A stretch of DNA of 39,129 bases from Pyxidicoccus fallax (GCF_012933655.1 NZ_JABBJJ010000088.1:1-39129), one strand, 5' to 3'. Shown: positions 8,470 to 18,672, counted from the stretch's first letter. The notes: generated by a model not told the origin, from the sequence alone. A program made the numbers and translations.

Positions 8470-9069
8470 ATGGCGTTGGTGAAGGCGGTGCTGTTGGACC
8501 TGGGCAACGTCCTCGTCTTCCATGACAACGCCCGGCTCTTCACCCTGCTGGGCGCGCGCGCGGGGCTGACGGGCCCGGAGGTGGGCCAGCGGCTCACCGG
8601 CGCGGGCTGGACGGCCGCCAACCGGGGCCTCCTGGACGCGGAGGCCATCCGCCAGGACGTGTGCCGCGGGCTGGGCGTGGACATCCCCATGGCGGAGTTC
8701 GCGCCTCTGTGGAGCAGCCACTTCACCCTGCACCACGAGGTGCTGCCGCGCGTGGAGGGGCTGGTGGGCCGGGTGAAGCTGGGGCTCGTGTCCAACACCA
8801 ACGCGCTCCATGTCGCGTACCTGCGGCCGCTCCTGCCGGTGCTCCAGCGCTTCGACGCGGTGGTGATGAGCTGCGAGGTGGGCCACGTGAAGCCGGAGCC
8901 GGACATCTTCCGGCTCGCGCTGGAGCGCGTGGGCTGCGCCCCCGGCGAGGCCGCCTTCTTCGATGACCTGGGGGAGTTCGTGGACGCGGCCAACGCGCTG
9001 GGCATGCACGGGCGCCTGTTCACCACCGCGGACGCCTTCGACGCGCAGCTGAAGGAGCTGGGGCTGTGA
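8470..9069 (+). CDS. HAD-superfamily phosphatase, YihX-like
   Basis: A 199-residue HAD hydrolase. Motif I is LLDLGNVLV, with nucleophile D10. The +2 position is Gly, as in the YihX sugar-phosphatase group. Motif II is SNTNALH, motif III the lysine in GHVKPEPDIF, and motif IV FFDDLGEFVDAANALG. The fold and motifs predict phosphate-monoester hydrolysis; glucose-1-phosphate is the YihX substrate, but specificity here is inference. A near-ideal AAGGAGGA sits at 8459-8466. It overlaps the next gene by 4 nt, so the two are translated together. Confidence 0.9.
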   Translation: MALVKAVLLDLGNVLVFHDNARLFTLLGARAGLTGPEVGQRLTGAGWTAANRGLLDAEAIRQDVCRGLGVDIPMAEFAPLWSSHFTLHHEVLPRVEGLVGRVKLGLVSNTNALHVAYLRPLLPVLQRFDAVVMSCEVGHVKPEPDIFRLALERVGCAPGEAAFFDDLGEFVDAANALGMHGRLFTTADAFDAQLKELGL

Positions 9070-9890
9070 GGCTGGGCGGCTACGTCCTGCACCGCGACAA
9101 CCGGGACACGCTGGAGCCGTGCCTGCGGGGGCTGCTCGCCCTCTGCGACGAGGTGGTGGCGCTGGACACGGGTGCCACGGACGGCTCGGTGGAGCTGGCG
9201 CGCTCGCTCGGGGCGCGCTCGGTGCCCCATGCATGGCGGGGCTACGGGGCGGCGCGCGACGCGGCGGTGAAGGCGCTGGGCCCGTGCGACTACGTCTTCT
9301 ACCTGGACTCGGACGAGCACCTGGAGCCCGGCGCGGTGGAGACGCTGCGCGCGTGGAAGGCGTCCAGCCCCACCGAGGCCGTGTACCGCCTGCCCCGGCG
9401 GGACTGGGCGGAGCTGGACGGCCGCCGCTTCCTCTTCCGCACGCAGTGGCGCGCGCGGCTCGTGCGCCGGGAGCGGGCCGTGTGGAAGCCGGAGCAGATT
9501 GTCCACGAGGCGCTCCCGAAGATGGCGGGCGGGCGCGTGCACGCGCCCATCGAGCACCGCTTCACCACCTCGGTGGCGCGCCGCTCGGCGAAGGAGGACC
9601 GCTACGCGCTGCTGTGGGCGCTGCGGGCGCACGCGGAGGGGCGGCGCCTGAAGCCCGTGGGCGTGCAGCGCGTGGCATCGTGGATGCGCGACTGCGTGCT
9701 GAAGGGCGCGCTGTGGCGCGGCGGTGGGGACGCGTCGCGCCTGGCGTGGGCCGTGGCCGGCTACCACTCCGCGAAGTACGCGTACCTCCGCGAGCTGCGC
9801 CAGGGCCGCTACCCGGAGCTGGCGCGGGCCTACGCGGAGGGCCGCTACGACGAGGTCTTCACCCGCGTGCGCGAGGGCGCGCTGGGCTGA
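9066..9890 (+). CDS. Family 2 glycosyltransferase
   Basis: A 274-residue GT-A fold enzyme. The N-terminal strand is followed by DEVVALDTGATDGSVELA (nucleotide-sugar binding) and the DXD-type motif FYLDSDEHLEPGA. A basic C-terminal half follows. This pattern matches the short soluble GT2 proteins that add sugars to LPS or capsule precursors. No membrane segment is present. The start is GTG at 9066, overlapping the TGA of the HAD gene. Pairing with a sugar-phosphatase-like HAD enzyme suggests a small sugar-handling unit behind a chemoreceptor. Its stop lies 3 nt from the convergent GST stop. Confidence 0.88.
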   Translation: MRLGGYVLHRDNRDTLEPCLRGLLALCDEVVALDTGATDGSVELARSLGARSVPHAWRGYGAARDAAVKALGPCDYVFYLDSDEHLEPGAVETLRAWKASSPTEAVYRLPRRDWAELDGRRFLFRTQWRARLVRRERAVWKPEQIVHEALPKMAGGRVHAPIEHRFTTSVARRSAKEDRYALLWALRAHAEGRRLKPVGVQRVASWMRDCVLKGALWRGGGDASRLAWAVAGYHSAKYAYLRELRQGRYPELARAYAEGRYDEVFTRVREGALG

Positions 9891-9893
9891 AGC

Positions 9894-10541
9894 TCACTCG
9901 TACTTCGCCACCTTCTTCTCGTGCTTCGCCGCCTCGGCCCACTTCTGGAAGGCCGGCAGGGCGAGCACCGCGTCGCGGTACGCGGAGCACACCGCGTCCA
10001 GCTCCACGCCGTAGGTGACGAAGCGGGTGACGACGGGCGCGTAGAAGGCGTCGGCGATGGTGAAGTGGCCGAAGAGGAACGGGCCGCCCTGGCCGAAGCG
10101 GGCGCGGCAGTCATTCCACAGCGCGGTGATGCGGGCGATGTCCTCCGCCACGCCGGCCGCGCGGCCCTGGCCCGGCTTGCGGGCGTGGATGTTCATCGAC
10201 ATGTGCTGCCGCAGCGCCGCGAAGCTGGAGTGCATCTCCGCGGTGACGGAGCGCGCCACCGCGCGAGCCGCCTTGTCCTCGGGCCACAGCCGCGCCTCGG
10301 GGAAGGTCTCCGCGAGGTACTCGCAGATGGCCAGCGAGTCCCAGATGGACAGCTCTCCGTGCTTCAGCAACGGCACGCGCGCGCTGGGCGAGTGCTGGAG
10401 GATCTTCTGTGTCGTATCCGGCTCCCCCAGCTGAATCACCACCTCCTGGAAGGGCTGGCCGGTGTGGGCCAGCGCCAGGTAGGGGCGGAGGGACCAGGAC
10501 GAATAGTTCTTCGTACCGACGACGAGCGTGAGAGGGGCCAT
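9894..10541 (-). CDS. Glutathione S-transferase family protein
   Basis: The 215-residue protein has an N-terminal thioredoxin-like half with GTKNYSSWSLRPYLALAHTG (Ser/Trp active-site region), SPSARVPLLKHGEL (cis-Pro) and IWDSLAICEYLAE (the glutathione-binding Asp-Ser). An all-helical C-terminal half follows, with FLFGHFTIADAFYAPV. It is expected to use glutathione or a related thiol on electrophiles; the substrate is unknown. The ATG at 10541 was chosen because the conserved start strand follows at once, although the frame is open to 10634. A TATAGG element lies 10 nt upstream of it. Confidence 0.88.
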   Translation of the reverse strand: MAPLTLVVGTKNYSSWSLRPYLALAHTGQPFQEVVIQLGEPDTTQKILQHSPSARVPLLKHGELSIWDSLAICEYLAETFPEARLWPEDKAARAVARSVTAEMHSSFAALRQHMSMNIHARKPGQGRAAGVAEDIARITALWNDCRARFGQGGPFLFGHFTIADAFYAPVVTRFVTYGVELDAVCSAYRDAVLALPAFQKWAEAAKHEKKVAKYE

Positions 10542-10550
10542 GGCGCGGCA

Positions 10551-10561
10551 CCCTATAACGC
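10551..10561 (-). promoter_or_regulatory. Putative -10 element for the GST gene
   Basis: On the minus strand GCGTTATAGGG contains TATAGG, 10 nt from the ATG at 10541. If real, transcripts would start at or near the first codon. No clear -35 was identified. Confidence 0.3.
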
Positions 10562-10582
10562 CCCGTGCCCGGCCGGACCGAT

Positions 10583-11182
10583 TCAGTTCGCCGGACCGCG
10601 ACGACCCAACAACCGGCGCATCCGCGACAGCCACGGCACGCGGTTGCCACGCTCCTCCGGGTCGATGCGGTAGACGGCCACCGGCAGCCGGATGTTCTTC
10701 ATGTCCCCGCGCCCCAGCTTCACCGGCGGCCGGGCCAGGCTGTTCTCCACCTGCCGCGCCACCGTCTCGCTGACGTAGAGCGTGCCGGGCCGCGCCAGCG
10801 CCTCGATGCGGGCCGCGAGGTTGACGCCCTCGCCGAACACGTCCCCGTCGCGGTGCACCACCATGCCCAGGTGCACGCCCACGCGCAGCACCGCGCGGCG
10901 CTCGGCGGCCACCACCTCGTTGCGCGTCTCCAGCGTGCGCTGCAGCTCCAGCCCGAAGCCCACCGCGGACGGGCCGTTCTCGAACTCCAGCAGGAAGCCG
11001 TCCTCCAGCCGCTTCACCTCGCGCCCGCCGTGACGCGGCAAGAGCTCCCGCACCAGCAGGGCGTGCTCCTCACGCAATAGCTGTTGAAGCGCGTCATCGC
11101 GCCATGGATGCCGGCCAGGCCCCTCGATGCCCGTGAACAGGATGGCCGACAGCTTTCTGGGTTCCGGTGCCTCCACCACCAT
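10583..11182 (-). CDS. Class III nucleotide cyclase-like protein, catalytically degenerate
   Basis: The 199-residue protein is essentially one class III cyclase homology domain: RKLSAILFTGIEG, VKRLEDGFLLEF, LRVGVHLGMVV, FGEGVNLAARIEAL, GTLYVSETVARQV. The usual LFTDIxGST first metal aspartate is Gly (FTGIEG). The Asp normally found in GDGVN is Glu. The substrate lysine (VK), the second metal Asp (LEDGF) and the Asn/Arg pair (VNLAAR) are kept. With one metal ligand missing it is probably a pseudo-cyclase or regulatory partner. The ATG at 11182 has GGGGAG about 8 nt upstream. No receiver or membrane domain is attached. Confidence 0.82.
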   Translation of the reverse strand: MVVEAPEPRKLSAILFTGIEGPGRHPWRDDALQQLLREEHALLVRELLPRHGGREVKRLEDGFLLEFENGPSAVGFGLELQRTLETRNEVVAAERRAVLRVGVHLGMVVHRDGDVFGEGVNLAARIEALARPGTLYVSETVARQVENSLARPPVKLGRGDMKNIRLPVAVYRIDPEERGNRVPWLSRMRRLLGRRGPAN

Positions 11183-11244
11183 CGCTTCAGCTCCCCTCTC
11201 CCCCCGGCACAGACAGTCCGCAACTGTACTGCAAGACGGGGTCG

Positions 11245-11282
11245 CCGGTCCCAGCCGGGCCCCCCGTCCCGGCTGGGACCGG
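11245..11282. repeat. Perfect 15-bp inverted repeat with 8-nt loop
   Basis: The left arm CCGGTCCCAGCCGGG (11245-11259) and its exact complement (11268-11282) flank an 8-nt loop. No T-tract follows on either side, so it is not a standard intrinsic terminator. It sits about 60 nt upstream of the cyclase-like gene and could be a leader structure or a protein-binding site. Confidence 0.55.
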
Positions 11283-11533
11283 TCCCCGGACGACCCTTCG
11301 CCGGCTCTGGCGCGGCCGTACAACGGGCATGTCCACCCACATGGCGCGGCTCCGGCTCAGAGGGCCACCGCCCCCTGTTTCCAGCTCCGCCCTGAAGCGC
11401 CTTGTGGTGGACATCGAGAAATCCATCCTGTTCGGTGCTATCAGGGTAGGTCATCTCTAACGCAATGCACCAACCTCCTGAGGATTCCCCGCATGGGGTG
11501 TCCATGGACGAACTCAGGAGGTCGGGTGGGGTC

Positions 11534-11554
11534 CACGCCCGAACAGAGGGCGTG
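11534..11554 (-). terminator. Weak hairpin just after the secreted-protein gene
   Basis: CACGCCC and GGGCGTG pair over a 7-nt loop, starting 4 nt past the stop codon at 11559. One bulge lets the stem grow by about two more pairs. There is no T-run, so termination by it alone is uncertain. Confidence 0.3.
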
Positions 11555-11558
11555 ACGA

Positions 11559-12383
11559 CTACAAGTCGTCGCAGGGCGTGCCGAGCCGCGCGCCGGTGTA
11601 GACGCCCAGCTCGTTGTAGATGAGCTGGAGGTTCTGCTCGACGGGCACGGAGCGCAGCTCCATGCGGCGCTTGCGCACAATCCAGAGCGAGGGCTGCTCG
11701 CGGTCCAGCACGAGCTGCAAATCCCCCTGCTTCGTGGAGAAGATTTCACCCTTCGAGTCGGCGACGACGTTGAGCATCTGCTGCGGCTTCAGCCGGCCGC
11801 GGGGCCCGATGAAGATGCGGTAGCCCTTCTGTCCGGACGCCGCCGTGTTGCGCTCCACCAGGTAGTACTGGCCCTTGGTGTCACGCAGCAGGGCATGGGG
11901 CTCGAACTTCTGGGGGCTCACGCCGTACGTGGCCTTCAGCAGCAGGTCCCTCGCCTTGCCGGGCTCCACCAGCGTGAGGGACGTGGTGCGCGTGCCGCAG
12001 GTGACGGCGCAGGTGTTCGCCTTCAGGTCGGCCTTCACGTACGAGTACGGACGCAGGTCGAGCCCGCTGTTGTTGACGTTGGAGTTCGCCTCGGGGTTCG
12101 AGAAGCGCGGGTCGAGGAACGCCCCCGGGGGGATATAGAAGTGGTTGGGCGCCAGCGGGACCTGGGTGAAGCGCTTGCCGTCACCGTAGAAGACCTGGAC
12201 CTGGCCCCTGCCGGGGATGGACGTCGCCGTGACGTAGTGGCCCCGGCCGTCGGTGCACACCGCGGTGCGCTCCAGCGTCATGCGCTGGCCCAGGTTCTTG
12301 CCCTCGCCCCAGGGGGGCTCGACGGCGACGGAGGGACCGGACGCGAGGAGGACCGCGAACGCGAGGAATCGTGAGGAGGACAT
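11559..12383 (-). CDS. Secreted protein of unknown family
   Basis: The 274-residue precursor has a signal peptide (1-20, ending SVAV). The mature part is beta-rich, with two conserved-looking cysteine pairs (AVCTDG; NTCAVTCGTR) and a C-terminal CDDL. I recognise no catalytic motif. It starts 13 nt after the lipoprotein gene's stop, with GGAG in between, so it is the third gene of a kinase-lipoprotein-secreted protein operon. It may be a substrate, ligand or sensor partner of the kinase's outer segment; that is inference. Confidence 0.7.
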   Translation of the reverse strand: MSSSRFLAFAVLLASGPSVAVEPPWGEGKNLGQRMTLERTAVCTDGRGHYVTATSIPGRGQVQVFYGDGKRFTQVPLAPNHFYIPPGAFLDPRFSNPEANSNVNNSGLDLRPYSYVKADLKANTCAVTCGTRTTSLTLVEPGKARDLLLKATYGVSPQKFEPHALLRDTKGQYYLVERNTAASGQKGYRIFIGPRGRLKPQQMLNVVADSKGEIFSTKQGDLQLVLDREQPSLWIVRKRRMELRSVPVEQNLQLIYNELGVYTGARLGTPCDDL

Positions 12384-12396
12384 GCGCGGGCTCCGA

Positions 12397-13239
12397 TTAG
12401 AGGTTGTCCATGAAGAACTGCTGGTACTGCTCGGAGTTCGGGCCGCTCGTGCCGGGGGCGATGCTCCAGACCACGGTGTCCGCCTCGACGCGGCCGGAGA
12501 AGCTGTCGCCCGCGCGGCAGTCCACGCGCTTGACCTGCGCCTGGACGGTGCGCCGGGCCTCCGCGGACTCCTCGCACAGGTACTTCAGCGCCTCGATCGG
12601 GCCGGAGCAGTAGCTGCCGATGGCCTCTCCGTCGTCGAGCATCTTCTCGGGGACGTGCTCCCAGGAGATGGCCACCGCCACGGACGAGCCGCAGGCGGCG
12701 TTCATCGCCTGGGCCGCCTCGGTGACCTGCCGCTCGTGGTCCTTCGCCCAGAACTTCTTGTCGAAGGCCTCGCCCTTCGCGAGCGTGCCATCCGCCAGCT
12801 GGCGCAGGTACAGCTCCTGGACCTCCTCGGCGTCGAGCGCGCGGGTGCGCTCCGTGTCGACCTTCAAGTAGACGACGCCGTCCTCGAGCATCCGCGTCGC
12901 CAGGAACTCGCCCGTCCTCCTTCCGGCGTGCTTGCGCTCGAGGAAGAAGCGAATGTTCCGGCCACGCCAGCGCGCCCAGTACTCCGTGCCGTCCTCGGAG
13001 GCGGTGTGGAGCAGGACCTTCCCATCGTGGTCATCGCCCGGGATGTTGTACTGGATGAGGAACTTCCGGTCCTCCAGGGGCAGCAGCGGGACGACGCTCA
13101 CCGTCTCGTCGGCGGGCCCCGAATAGACGGTCCCCTTGCCCACGGGGCCGGAGCCGGGGCTGTCGGGGCGGGCGCTCCGGGCACAGCCCATCGCGACGAA
13201 CAAGACACTCATGGCCAGCAGGGTTCTCAAGCACTTCAC
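12397..13239 (-). CDS. Lipoprotein of unknown family
   Basis: The 280-residue precursor begins with GTG at 13239 and reads MKCLRTLLAMSVLFVAMGCA, a clear lipoprotein signal with the cysteine at about residue 19. The frame is open upstream to 13914 across the kinase gene, but that extension is antisense-like noise. The mature protein is charged and mixed alpha/beta, with scattered cysteines (AACGSS, GSYCSG, YLCEES, VDCRAG) and no domain I can name. It sits 47 nt downstream of the kinase stop and 13 nt upstream of the secreted-protein gene. Confidence 0.7.
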   Translation of the reverse strand: MKCLRTLLAMSVLFVAMGCARSARPDSPGSGPVGKGTVYSGPADETVSVVPLLPLEDRKFLIQYNIPGDDHDGKVLLHTASEDGTEYWARWRGRNIRFFLERKHAGRRTGEFLATRMLEDGVVYLKVDTERTRALDAEEVQELYLRQLADGTLAKGEAFDKKFWAKDHERQVTEAAQAMNAACGSSVAVAISWEHVPEKMLDDGEAIGSYCSGPIEALKYLCEESAEARRTVQAQVKRVDCRAGDSFSGRVEADTVVWSIAPGTSGPNSEQYQQFFMDNL

Positions 13240-13286
13240 CTCGGTGTGGAGGCTCCGGGCCGGTCCGCGCGTACGGCGGGCACGGC

Positions 13287-15152
<1,866 letters not shown>

Positions 15153-15265
15153 GGAGCGTCGGCGTAGTCTCGAAAACCGATACTATCCTCTTACCCCTGA
15201 CACTCCTCCGCCAGTTGCCCGCCCTCTCCCCGCCGGGGGGAAGCCTGACTGATGGCTCCATCTTT

Positions 15266-15303
15266 TGAGAAAACGGGAGGCCAGCTTCAGAGCCAACCTC
15301 CCG
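15266..15303 (-). terminator. Intrinsic terminator of the S46 peptidase gene
   Basis: On the minus strand, CGGGAGGTTGGC and GCTGGCCTCCCG (15303 down to 15274) form a 12-bp stem, counting three G-U pairs, around a 6-nt TCTGAA loop. TTTTCTC follows directly. It starts 17 nt past the peptidase stop. This is the clearest rho-independent terminator in the window, and it separates this gene from the kinase operon downstream. Confidence 0.8.
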
Positions 15304-15320
15304 GGTCCTCCGGGTGGGGA

Positions 15321-17399
15321 CTACTTCGCGGGCGATGAGGCCACGTCGCTCGCGGCGCGCAGCTCCTTCACCACCCGGGTAGCGCCATAGACGTGCTCCA
15401 GGGCGGCGAGGAGCCCGTCTCCGTGCACGGCCACCGCGCGATTGGTCTCCGGCACGTACGCGTACCGGCCGCCGAGCGAGTGCAGGTTGCCGTCGAAGAT
15501 GAGGCCCACCACGCGCCCGTCGCGGTCCACCACGGGCGAGCCGGAGTTGCCGCCGATGATGTCGTTGGTGGTGGCCATGTCCAGCGGCGTCTCGGGGGGC
15601 ACGCGGCCCTGGGCCTTCAGCCAGCTGTCGGGCAGCTTGAAGGGGTCCTTGCCGGTGTGGCGCGCATACGCGCCGCCGAAGGTGGTGAGCGGCGCCACGG
15701 CGCGGCCATTCTCGTCCCAGCCCTTCACCTGCCCGGCATTGAGGCGCAGGGTGAAGGTGGCGTCCGGGTAGCCGGAGGTGCCGTACACGGCCAGGTGCGC
15801 CTTGGCGATGCGCTCACCGTTGCGCTTGAGCACCGCCTCCACGGTGTCCTCGTAGCGCTTGCGGACGGCGCGGGCCTCGGCGTCCACCTTGCGCGCGAAG
15901 ACAATCATCGGGTCCTTCGACGCGTCGATGGCGGCCTTGCCGCCCTCCAGCAGGGCCTTGCGCACCTTCACGTCACCCAGCTTCGTGCCCTTCACCAGCG
16001 CGCGGGCGAGGTCGGCGGGGGCCTCGCGGCCGAGCACCTGGTGGACGAACGGGTCATCCGCGCCCAGCGTCTCGCGCAGGCGGTTGAGGCCGAAGCCCAG
16101 GAGCGCCTGCTCCAGCTCGGCGGCGATGGGCGCCTCGCGCAGCAACTGCTGGCGCAGCGTGGGGAGCTGGGCCTCGGTGTACTCGCGCAGCCGCTCCGCG
16201 TTCGGCTTGGACTGCTCGTCGGACAGGCGCACCAGGTCGCGCGCCAGGGTGAACAGCTCGCCGGGGTACGCCTCGCCCTGCTCCTTCATCCGGTACTCGG
16301 GGAGCATGCGGCGGTACGCGTCGAGCGCCTGGGCAATCTCCTCCCACGCGCCCTGGGTGGCGGCCTTCGCCTGGGGGTTGGCGTCCACGCGCTTGCGCAG
16401 CTCGGCCTCCTCCTGGCGCTTGCGGGCCAGCAGCGCCGGGTCGGCCAGGGCCTGATGCCGGCCGCGCAGCGCCTTCAGCCCGTTCTCCACGCCGCGCAGC
16501 CGCGAGCGCGTGGTGCGGTAGCGCTCCGGCGAGGCGTTGACGAACTCGCGCAGCATGCCGCGCACCTCGGAGAGGCCCAGCAGGGTGTACGGCAGGTTGA
16601 CGTCGCGCTGGAACTCCAGCTCGGCCACGGTGGCCTTGCGCTCGGTGCCGCCGGGGTGGCCGGAGACGAAGACGAGGTCGCCTTCCTTCGCGCCCTGCTT
16701 CGCCCAGGGCAGGTAGTGCGGGCTCTTCGCCGGCGCGTCGCCCTGCCACACGCGCAGGAAGGCCGCGTCGTAGCCGAAGCGGGGGAAGTTGAAGTTGTCC
16801 GGGTCCCCGCCGAAGGCGGCCATGGAGAACTCGGGCGCGAAGACGAGCCGCACGTCCTGGAAGCGGCGGTACTGGTACAGGTGGTACTTGCCCCCGTTGA
16901 AGAGCGTCACCACGTCACAGCGCACGTCGGCGGACGTGGCACACTCGGACTCGGCCGCGGCCATCTCCTTCTTGAGGGCGGTGTTGAAGGCGGCGCCGGA
17001 CAGGCCCTTCGTCGCCGCGTTCATCCGGGCGGTGACGTCCGTCATCTTCTCCAGCTGGTTGGCCTCCACCTTGGGGCAGCGGCGCTCCTCGGCGGACGTC
17101 TTCGCCAGGAAGCCCCGGGCGAGCAGGTCCTCCTTCGGCGAGGACAGGTCCACGATGCACTCGCGAATGCAGTGGTGGTTGGTCATCACCAGGCCGTCGG
17201 GCGACACGAAGCTGGCGGAGCAACCACCGGCCAGCCGCACCGAGCCGAGGCGGACCTTGTCCAGCCACTCCTGCGTGGGCGTGAAGCCGTACGCCTTCTT
17301 CACGGCCTCCGAGGGAAAGGCGTCGTAGGTCCACATCCCCTCGTCCGCGGCGGCGGGGAGGGAGATGAACAGGGCAAGTGCGAGCAGTCCGCGGTCCAC
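15321..17399 (-). CDS. S46 family dipeptidyl peptidase (DPP7-like)
   Basis: A 692-residue serine exopeptidase with a signal peptide (1-18). The chymotrypsin-like double barrel shows the histidine in VMTNHHC (about 71-77) and the nucleophile in GGNSGSPVV (Ser619). The helical insert typical of S46 lies between. These enzymes remove N-terminal dipeptides in the periplasm. The residue 18 after the serine is Gly (FDGN). In Porphyromonas enzymes Gly at this place goes with DPP7 (hydrophobic P1) and Arg with DPP11 (Asp/Glu), so a DPP7-type preference is predicted. The GTG start has GGAAGGAC upstream. The gene stands alone, with its own terminator. Confidence 0.93.
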   Translation of the reverse strand: MDRGLLALALFISLPAAADEGMWTYDAFPSEAVKKAYGFTPTQEWLDKVRLGSVRLAGGCSASFVSPDGLVMTNHHCIRECIVDLSSPKEDLLARGFLAKTSAEERRCPKVEANQLEKMTDVTARMNAATKGLSGAAFNTALKKEMAAAESECATSADVRCDVVTLFNGGKYHLYQYRRFQDVRLVFAPEFSMAAFGGDPDNFNFPRFGYDAAFLRVWQGDAPAKSPHYLPWAKQGAKEGDLVFVSGHPGGTERKATVAELEFQRDVNLPYTLLGLSEVRGMLREFVNASPERYRTTRSRLRGVENGLKALRGRHQALADPALLARKRQEEAELRKRVDANPQAKAATQGAWEEIAQALDAYRRMLPEYRMKEQGEAYPGELFTLARDLVRLSDEQSKPNAERLREYTEAQLPTLRQQLLREAPIAAELEQALLGFGLNRLRETLGADDPFVHQVLGREAPADLARALVKGTKLGDVKVRKALLEGGKAAIDASKDPMIVFARKVDAEARAVRKRYEDTVEAVLKRNGERIAKAHLAVYGTSGYPDATFTLRLNAGQVKGWDENGRAVAPLTTFGGAYARHTGKDPFKLPDSWLKAQGRVPPETPLDMATTNDIIGGNSGSPVVDRDGRVVGLIFDGNLHSLGGRYAYVPETNRAVAVHGDGLLAALEHVYGATRVVKELRAASDVASSPAK

Positions 17400-17532
17400 G
17401 TGCGGTCGTCCTTCCAGAATGACGGAGAGTGGGAGCGCCGTTCTCTTCCCGAGAACAGGCAGGCGTCAACCCGTGGGCTGAACATGCATTCCCGAGGAGA
17501 ATCACGCGTCGCGTCAGGTATGTTGCGGAGCA

Positions 17533-18672
17533 ATGGCAGCGAAGCACCACATCTATCTCGTCCCCGGCTTCTTCGGCTTCATCAACCTGGGCGAGCTCAT
17601 CTACTTCGGCCACGCCTACGACTACCTGAAGGCGGAGCTGGGCCGCCGGGGCGTGGACGCCGAGGTGGTCATCGTGCTGTCCCACCCGACGGCCTCCATC
17701 CGCACGCGCACGGCGGACCTCCTGAAGGCCGTGAAGGACACGGCGAGCGGGGACGACGGCCCCATCCACCTCATCGGCCACTCGACGGGCGGGCTGGACT
17801 CGCGGCTGTTCGTGAGCCCGGGGGCGCAGCTGTCCCAGGGGCTGGAGTTGGAGCCCTTCGCGCAGCGGGTGCGCTCGGTGGTGACGGTGTCCACGCCGCA
17901 CGCGGGCACGCCACTGGCCACGTTCTTCATGGGGCTGTTCGGCCAGAAGATTCTCAAGCTGCTGTCGCTGTTCACCGTGTACGTGCTGCGCTTCGGGCGG
18001 CTGCCGCTGCGGGTGGCGTTCCGCTTCGGGCACGTGCTGGCGCGGGCGGACGACAACCTCGGCTGGAAGCCCACGCTGCTGGACCAGCTCTACGACCAGC
18101 TGCTGGGGGACTTCTCCTCCGAGCGGCGGGACGCGGTGGCGAAGTTCCTGAGCGACGTGGGCAACGACACGTCGCTGATTCCGCAGCTCACGCCGGAGGG
18201 CATCGACCTCTTCAACGCGAGCACGGTGGACCGGCCGGGGGTGCGGTACGGCTCGGTGATTACGCAGTCGCGGCCGCCGTCCTTGCGCACGCGCATGTCC
18301 GCGGGGCTGGATCCGTACGCGCAGCTGACGCACACGATTTATGCGCTCGTCTATGGGCAGACGCAGCGGATGCCGCTGACGGCGATTCCGCCGCACACGC
18401 CCGCGCAGACGGCGGCGCTGGTGCAGGCGTACGGGGCGCTGCCGGGGCCCACGGCGTGTGACGGCATCGTCCCCACGCGCTCGCAGGTGTACGGGCGGGT
18501 GCTGGCGGCGGTGCGGGCGGACCACCTGGATGCGATTGGCCACTTCGACCAGCCGGCGCACCAGCCGCCGCACGTGGACTGGCTCATCTCCGGTTCCGGC
18601 TTCCGCCGGCCACAGTTCGAGGCCATGTGGAAGAGCATCACCGACTTCCTCATGGAGGATGAGGCGCGTTGA
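17533..18672 (+). CDS. Alpha/beta-hydrolase lipase-like protein
   Basis: The 379-residue protein opens with HHIYLVPGFFGF (oxyanion region) and has the nucleophile elbow IGHSTGGLDSR with Ser84, then TVSTPHAGTPLA, as in triacylglycerol lipases and related esterases. The likely acid and His lie in the C-terminal third (ACDGIVPTRSQ; DAIGHFD). No signal peptide is seen, so the enzyme is probably cytoplasmic. The substrate is unknown. The start has GGAG 5 nt upstream. The stop overlaps the next gene's TTG by 4 nt, which suggests a functional pair. Divergent from the peptidase. Confidence 0.85.
   Translation: MAAKHHIYLVPGFFGFINLGELIYFGHAYDYLKAELGRRGVDAEVVIVLSHPTASIRTRTADLLKAVKDTASGDDGPIHLIGHSTGGLDSRLFVSPGAQLSQGLELEPFAQRVRSVVTVSTPHAGTPLATFFMGLFGQKILKLLSLFTVYVLRFGRLPLRVAFRFGHVLARADDNLGWKPTLLDQLYDQLLGDFSSERRDAVAKFLSDVGNDTSLIPQLTPEGIDLFNASTVDRPGVRYGSVITQSRPPSLRTRMSAGLDPYAQLTHTIYALVYGQTQRMPLTAIPPHTPAQTAALVQAYGALPGPTACDGIVPTRSQVYGRVLAAVRADHLDAIGHFDQPAHQPPHVDWLISGSGFRRPQFEAMWKSITDFLMEDEAR

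Larger units (their letters stand above)
11183..11558. other. Intergenic region with strong inverted repeats
   Basis: The 376 nt lie between the secreted-protein gene (ends 11559, minus) and the cyclase-like gene (starts 11182, minus). Short open frames exist on both strands, but none has a ribosome-binding site or recognisable content. The region carries a perfect 15-bp hairpin (11245-11282) and a shorter one right after the upstream stop. AT-richer sequence at 11400-11460 may hold the promoter of the cyclase-like gene. Confidence 0.5.

Noticed and set aside
6436..9234. A 932-codon open frame on the minus strand
   Set aside because: It runs antisense to the chemoreceptor and HAD genes, is His/Arg/Ala-rich with no domain, and arises because high-GC third positions rarely give stops.
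11167..11460. Possible small protein in the gap before the cyclase-like gene
   Set aside because: No ribosome-binding site, Pro-rich noise, and it runs across the perfect hairpin.
15393..18461. A 1022-codon open frame on the plus strand
   Set aside because: It is the mirror of the S46 peptidase and then an out-of-frame copy of the lipase region, with no start signal or recognisable domain.
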